Shown: in pieces, positions 6,218-7,534 of the stretch
Layout: each line of letters begins with the position of its first letter
Numbering within the stretch: the first letter of the stretch is position 1
Assembly (NCBI GenBank): GCA_017518025.1
Contig: JAFWWR010000055.1
Span: forward strand, 1-7,534
DNA from: Clostridia bacterium
GTDB lineage: Bacteria > Bacillota > Clostridia > Oscillospirales > CAG-272
Length of the DNA: 7,534 bases
Reading direction: 5' to 3'
Notes under the pieces: generated by a model
Database searches by the model: none
What the model was told of the DNA's origin: nothing
The model's input: only the letters and a program-made list of their open reading frames with translations
Position numbers and translations under genes: made by a program

Positions 6218-6262
6218 CGGGAGGAGAGGAACTTCGGCGTTTGAGATGGTCCTCTCCTCCCG
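6218..6262. repeat. Perfect 13-bp inverted repeat in the convergent intergenic region
   Basis: CGGGAGGAGAGGA (6218-6230) and TCCTCTCCTCCCG (6250-6262) are exact reverse complements with a 19-nt spacer. The segment lies between the + strand terminator of the LRR gene and the minus-strand terminator of the reverse transcriptase. No T tract follows on either strand, so it is not a simple terminator. One arm resembles a Shine-Dalgarno sequence and the other an anti-Shine-Dalgarno, but no start codon is suitably placed. No coding sequence was recognised in 6187-6290. Confidence 0.8.
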
Positions 6263-6290
6263 AGTTATTGCAGAGATAAGCAGATTGAGG

Positions 6291-6332
6291 AAAAACAAAA
6301 AAAATCCCCCGGCGGGACGATCCCCGCCGGGG
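6291..6332 (-). terminator. Intrinsic terminator of the reverse transcriptase gene
   Basis: A 10-bp GC-rich stem (CCCCGGCGGG 6307-6316 with CCCGCCGGGG 6323-6332) with a six-base loop is followed, on the minus strand, by A then eight T, G and five T (6291-6305). It starts 5 nt after the reverse transcriptase stop. On the + strand no T run adjoins the stem, so its direction is clear. Confidence 0.92.
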
Positions 6333-6337
6333 CCTTT

Positions 6338-7534
6338 CTATTCTTCCTTCCCGAAGGCGTAATAGGCGTTTACGAGACTGCGGTACCCCAGCGTCTTCAT
6401 ATCCTCATATCTCACGTTGAAACGGCTCTTCGTCCGCTTCCCGCTGACGAGATACCGGATGCAGTCCTGGGCGTACCGGTCGATCACGGCGAGGGACTCC
6501 GCTGTGTTTATCACCGAGAAGAACCAGCAGCACCACGTCAGGTCGTTGTCGTGAGGGTCCTCCAGCAGCTTCCGGTTGAACACCCGGATGAACGCCGCGG
6601 CGGCGTTCTCGCCGGTCATGCCGTTGCGCTTTTTCCACCGGGATAGAGCCGCGGTCTTCCGCCGCATCTTGCCCTTAAGCTTCTCCACAGTGGCGGGAGC
6701 CACGTCGATCACGCCGCCCCGCACGGAAAAGCCGAGAAAGACCCACCCCTCCTCAGGGGAGGTGAAGGACTCCTTTTTCGGATTGACGGCAAGCCCCTTT
6801 TCGCCGAGCGCCCCGCGCAGATCGGCGGCGTGCGCTTCTGCCTCCTCCCGCGTCGGCGCGAACAGGATGATATCGTCCGAGTACCGGCAGTAGGGGATCC
6901 CTTTTTCGGTGAAGCGGCGGTCGAGATCATCGAGATACAGGTTTGCGTAAAATGACGCCAGGGGCGTCCCGGCCATGATCCCCTTTTTCTCCTCGATCAC
7001 AAGGCACCCGTCCCGCACGTATTTCTCCGTCAGAAGTCCGGCGAGGAAAGAATAAAGCCGCGGATCGTCCGCCGTCACCGCTTCAAGCTCCGGCAGAAGC
7101 TTTTCCACCGGAACGGAGTTGAAATAGTCGCTCACGTCCACCTTGTAGGAAAACATCTGTCTTATTCCGGGCGTGCGTATCAGACGGCGCACCGCGTCCT
7201 TGGCGCTCCGCCCGGGGCGGAACGAGAACAGGGAATCCTCGAATATCCCGTCATACTTCCGGAGCAAAAGGTAGGTCAGCAGCTTCAGCACCGTGTTTTC
7301 GTCGTACGGGTAGGTGTAGACCACCCGCTTTTTCTGCGTGCTCATCTTGCTGATCACGCTTTTCTTCGGTATGGGGAACTTCTCTCCCGCGGCGATCCGG
7401 TCGCACACCGGAAGATACCCCTTCCGGGCGACAAACGCCTCAAGCTCCCGCACCCTGTCCTTCGGACAGGCGAGGGAGCTTTTGTATTCTATGAATTCCC
7501 GCCAGGTTTTCTCATCACGGAGCAGATTAAGCAG
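6338..7534 (-). CDS. Unclassified reverse transcriptase with YSDD active site (5' end outside window)
   Basis: This is a putative RNA-directed DNA polymerase. The frame is open from the window edge (7534) to TAG at 6338-6340, giving 398 visible residues. A GTG at 7453 is in frame but is probably an internal Val, since the 27 upstream codons read like protein (TWREFIEYKSS). By visible residue: early motifs 1-2 at about 69-117 (KRVVYTYPYDEN, then SFRPGRSAKDAV), motif A KVDVSDYFNSV (131-141, catalytic Asp133), motif B KGIMAGTPLASFYANLYLDD (184-203), motif C RYSDDIILF (217-225, Asp220/221), motifs D-E NPKKESF and WVFLGF. A helical, basic thumb-like C-terminus (about 280-398) ends near GYRSLVNAYYAF. 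Motif B has AGTPLAS where group II intron enzymes have QGxxxSP and diversity-generating enzymes have GxxxSQ. No retron NAxxH or VTG motif, HNH endonuclease or intron boundary is visible. The RT fold is certain; the biological role (defence, mobile element or other) is open. Confidence 0.9.
   Translation of the reverse strand: MLNLLRDEKTWREFIEYKSSLACPKDRVRELEAFVARKGYLPVCDRIAAGEKFPIPKKSVISKMSTQKKRVVYTYPYDENTVLKLLTYLLLRKYDGIFEDSLFSFRPGRSAKDAVRRLIRTPGIRQMFSYKVDVSDYFNSVPVEKLLPELEAVTADDPRLYSFLAGLLTEKYVRDGCLVIEEKKGIMAGTPLASFYANLYLDDLDRRFTEKGIPYCRYSDDIILFAPTREEAEAHAADLRGALGEKGLAVNPKKESFTSPEEGWVFLGFSVRGGVIDVAPATVEKLKGKMRRKTAALSRWKKRNGMTGENAAAAFIRVFNRKLLEDPHDNDLTWCCWFFSVINTAESLAVIDRYAQDCIRYLVSGKRTKSRFNVRYEDMKTLGYRSLVNAYYAFGKEE
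7442..7481. repeat. Nested hairpin within the reverse transcriptase 5' coding region
   Basis: The outer arms AAGCTCCC (7442-7449) and GGGAGCTT (7474-7481) and inner arms CCTGTCC (7454-7460) and GGACAGG (7464-7470) form about 15 bp of stem with a small internal loop and a three-base TTC loop. On the + strand it is followed by TTGTATTC, giving a short terminator-like tail (TTTT at 7480-7483). It sits in codons that read as the RT N-terminal region, so it may be coincidental or may affect RT translation. Confidence 0.5.

Noticed and set aside
6174..6362. Small + strand open frame (62 codons) in the convergent intergenic region
   Set aside because: It starts inside a terminator, has no ribosome site, spans the RT terminator hairpin and reads into the RT gene on the other strand.
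6338..7534. Retron, group II intron or diversity-generating retroelement identity for the RT
   Set aside because: No NAxxH/VTG motifs, no QGxxxSP motif or intron RNA boundary, and no GxxxSQ motif or near-repeat pair with A-specific differences could be found in the window. A ncRNA or repeat upstream of 7534 cannot be excluded.
1..7534. tRNA, rRNA, CRISPR array, insertion sequence ends or attachment sites
   Set aside because: No cloverleaf-like segment, regularly spaced repeats, transposase or terminal inverted repeats with target duplications were seen on either strand.

Overview
The window looks like part of a chromosome from an uncultured, fairly GC-rich anaerobic member of the Clostridia (Bacillota), probably a gut or other anoxic-habitat lineage. 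The clues are an oxygen-sensitive ferredoxin-dependent indolepyruvate oxidoreductase next to a PaaK-type ligase and a tandem-ACT protein, strong AAGGAGG-type ribosome sites, TTG and GTG starts, and a small sigma factor of a type common in that class. The taxonomic call is inference; there is no rRNA or other marker here.

Region 1 (1-3358, + strand) is a tight operon: iorA (3' half only), iorB (four-base ATGA overlap), paaK (TTG start, 17 nt gap) and a tandem-ACT protein (17 nt gap), closed by a hairpin. IorAB oxidatively decarboxylates aryl-pyruvates to aryl-acetyl-CoA with ferredoxin, and PaaK makes aryl-acetyl-CoA from the free acid. Together they interconvert aromatic amino acid skeletons and arylacetates; the ACT protein is a likely amino-acid sensor. 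iorB carries a one-base frameshift near its 3' end.

Region 2 (3359-4276, + strand) is a single-gene unit with its own near-consensus promoter (TTGACA-18-TATAAT) embedded in an inverted repeat, encoding a hypothetical lipoprotein and ending in a good intrinsic terminator.

Region 3 (4277-6186, + strand) is a two-gene sigma-factor unit. It holds a 185-residue ECF-like sigma factor and, overlapping it by four bases (GTGA), a single-pass membrane protein with a short cytoplasmic N-terminus and an extracytoplasmic BspA-type leucine-rich repeat. The second protein is the presumed anti-sigma/sensor partner. This stretch is visibly more AT-rich than its neighbours.

Region 4 (6187-7534) holds a 13-bp perfect inverted repeat between two facing terminators, then a minus-strand reverse transcriptase whose frame stays open to the window edge. 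It has the catalytic Asp residues and a YSDD box, but an unusual motif B (AGTPLAS in place of QGxxxSP). It lacks retron hallmarks and a group II intron context, so it is best described as an unclassified reverse transcriptase. It is the strongest candidate for an undescribed system, although its 5' end and upstream neighbours are outside the window.
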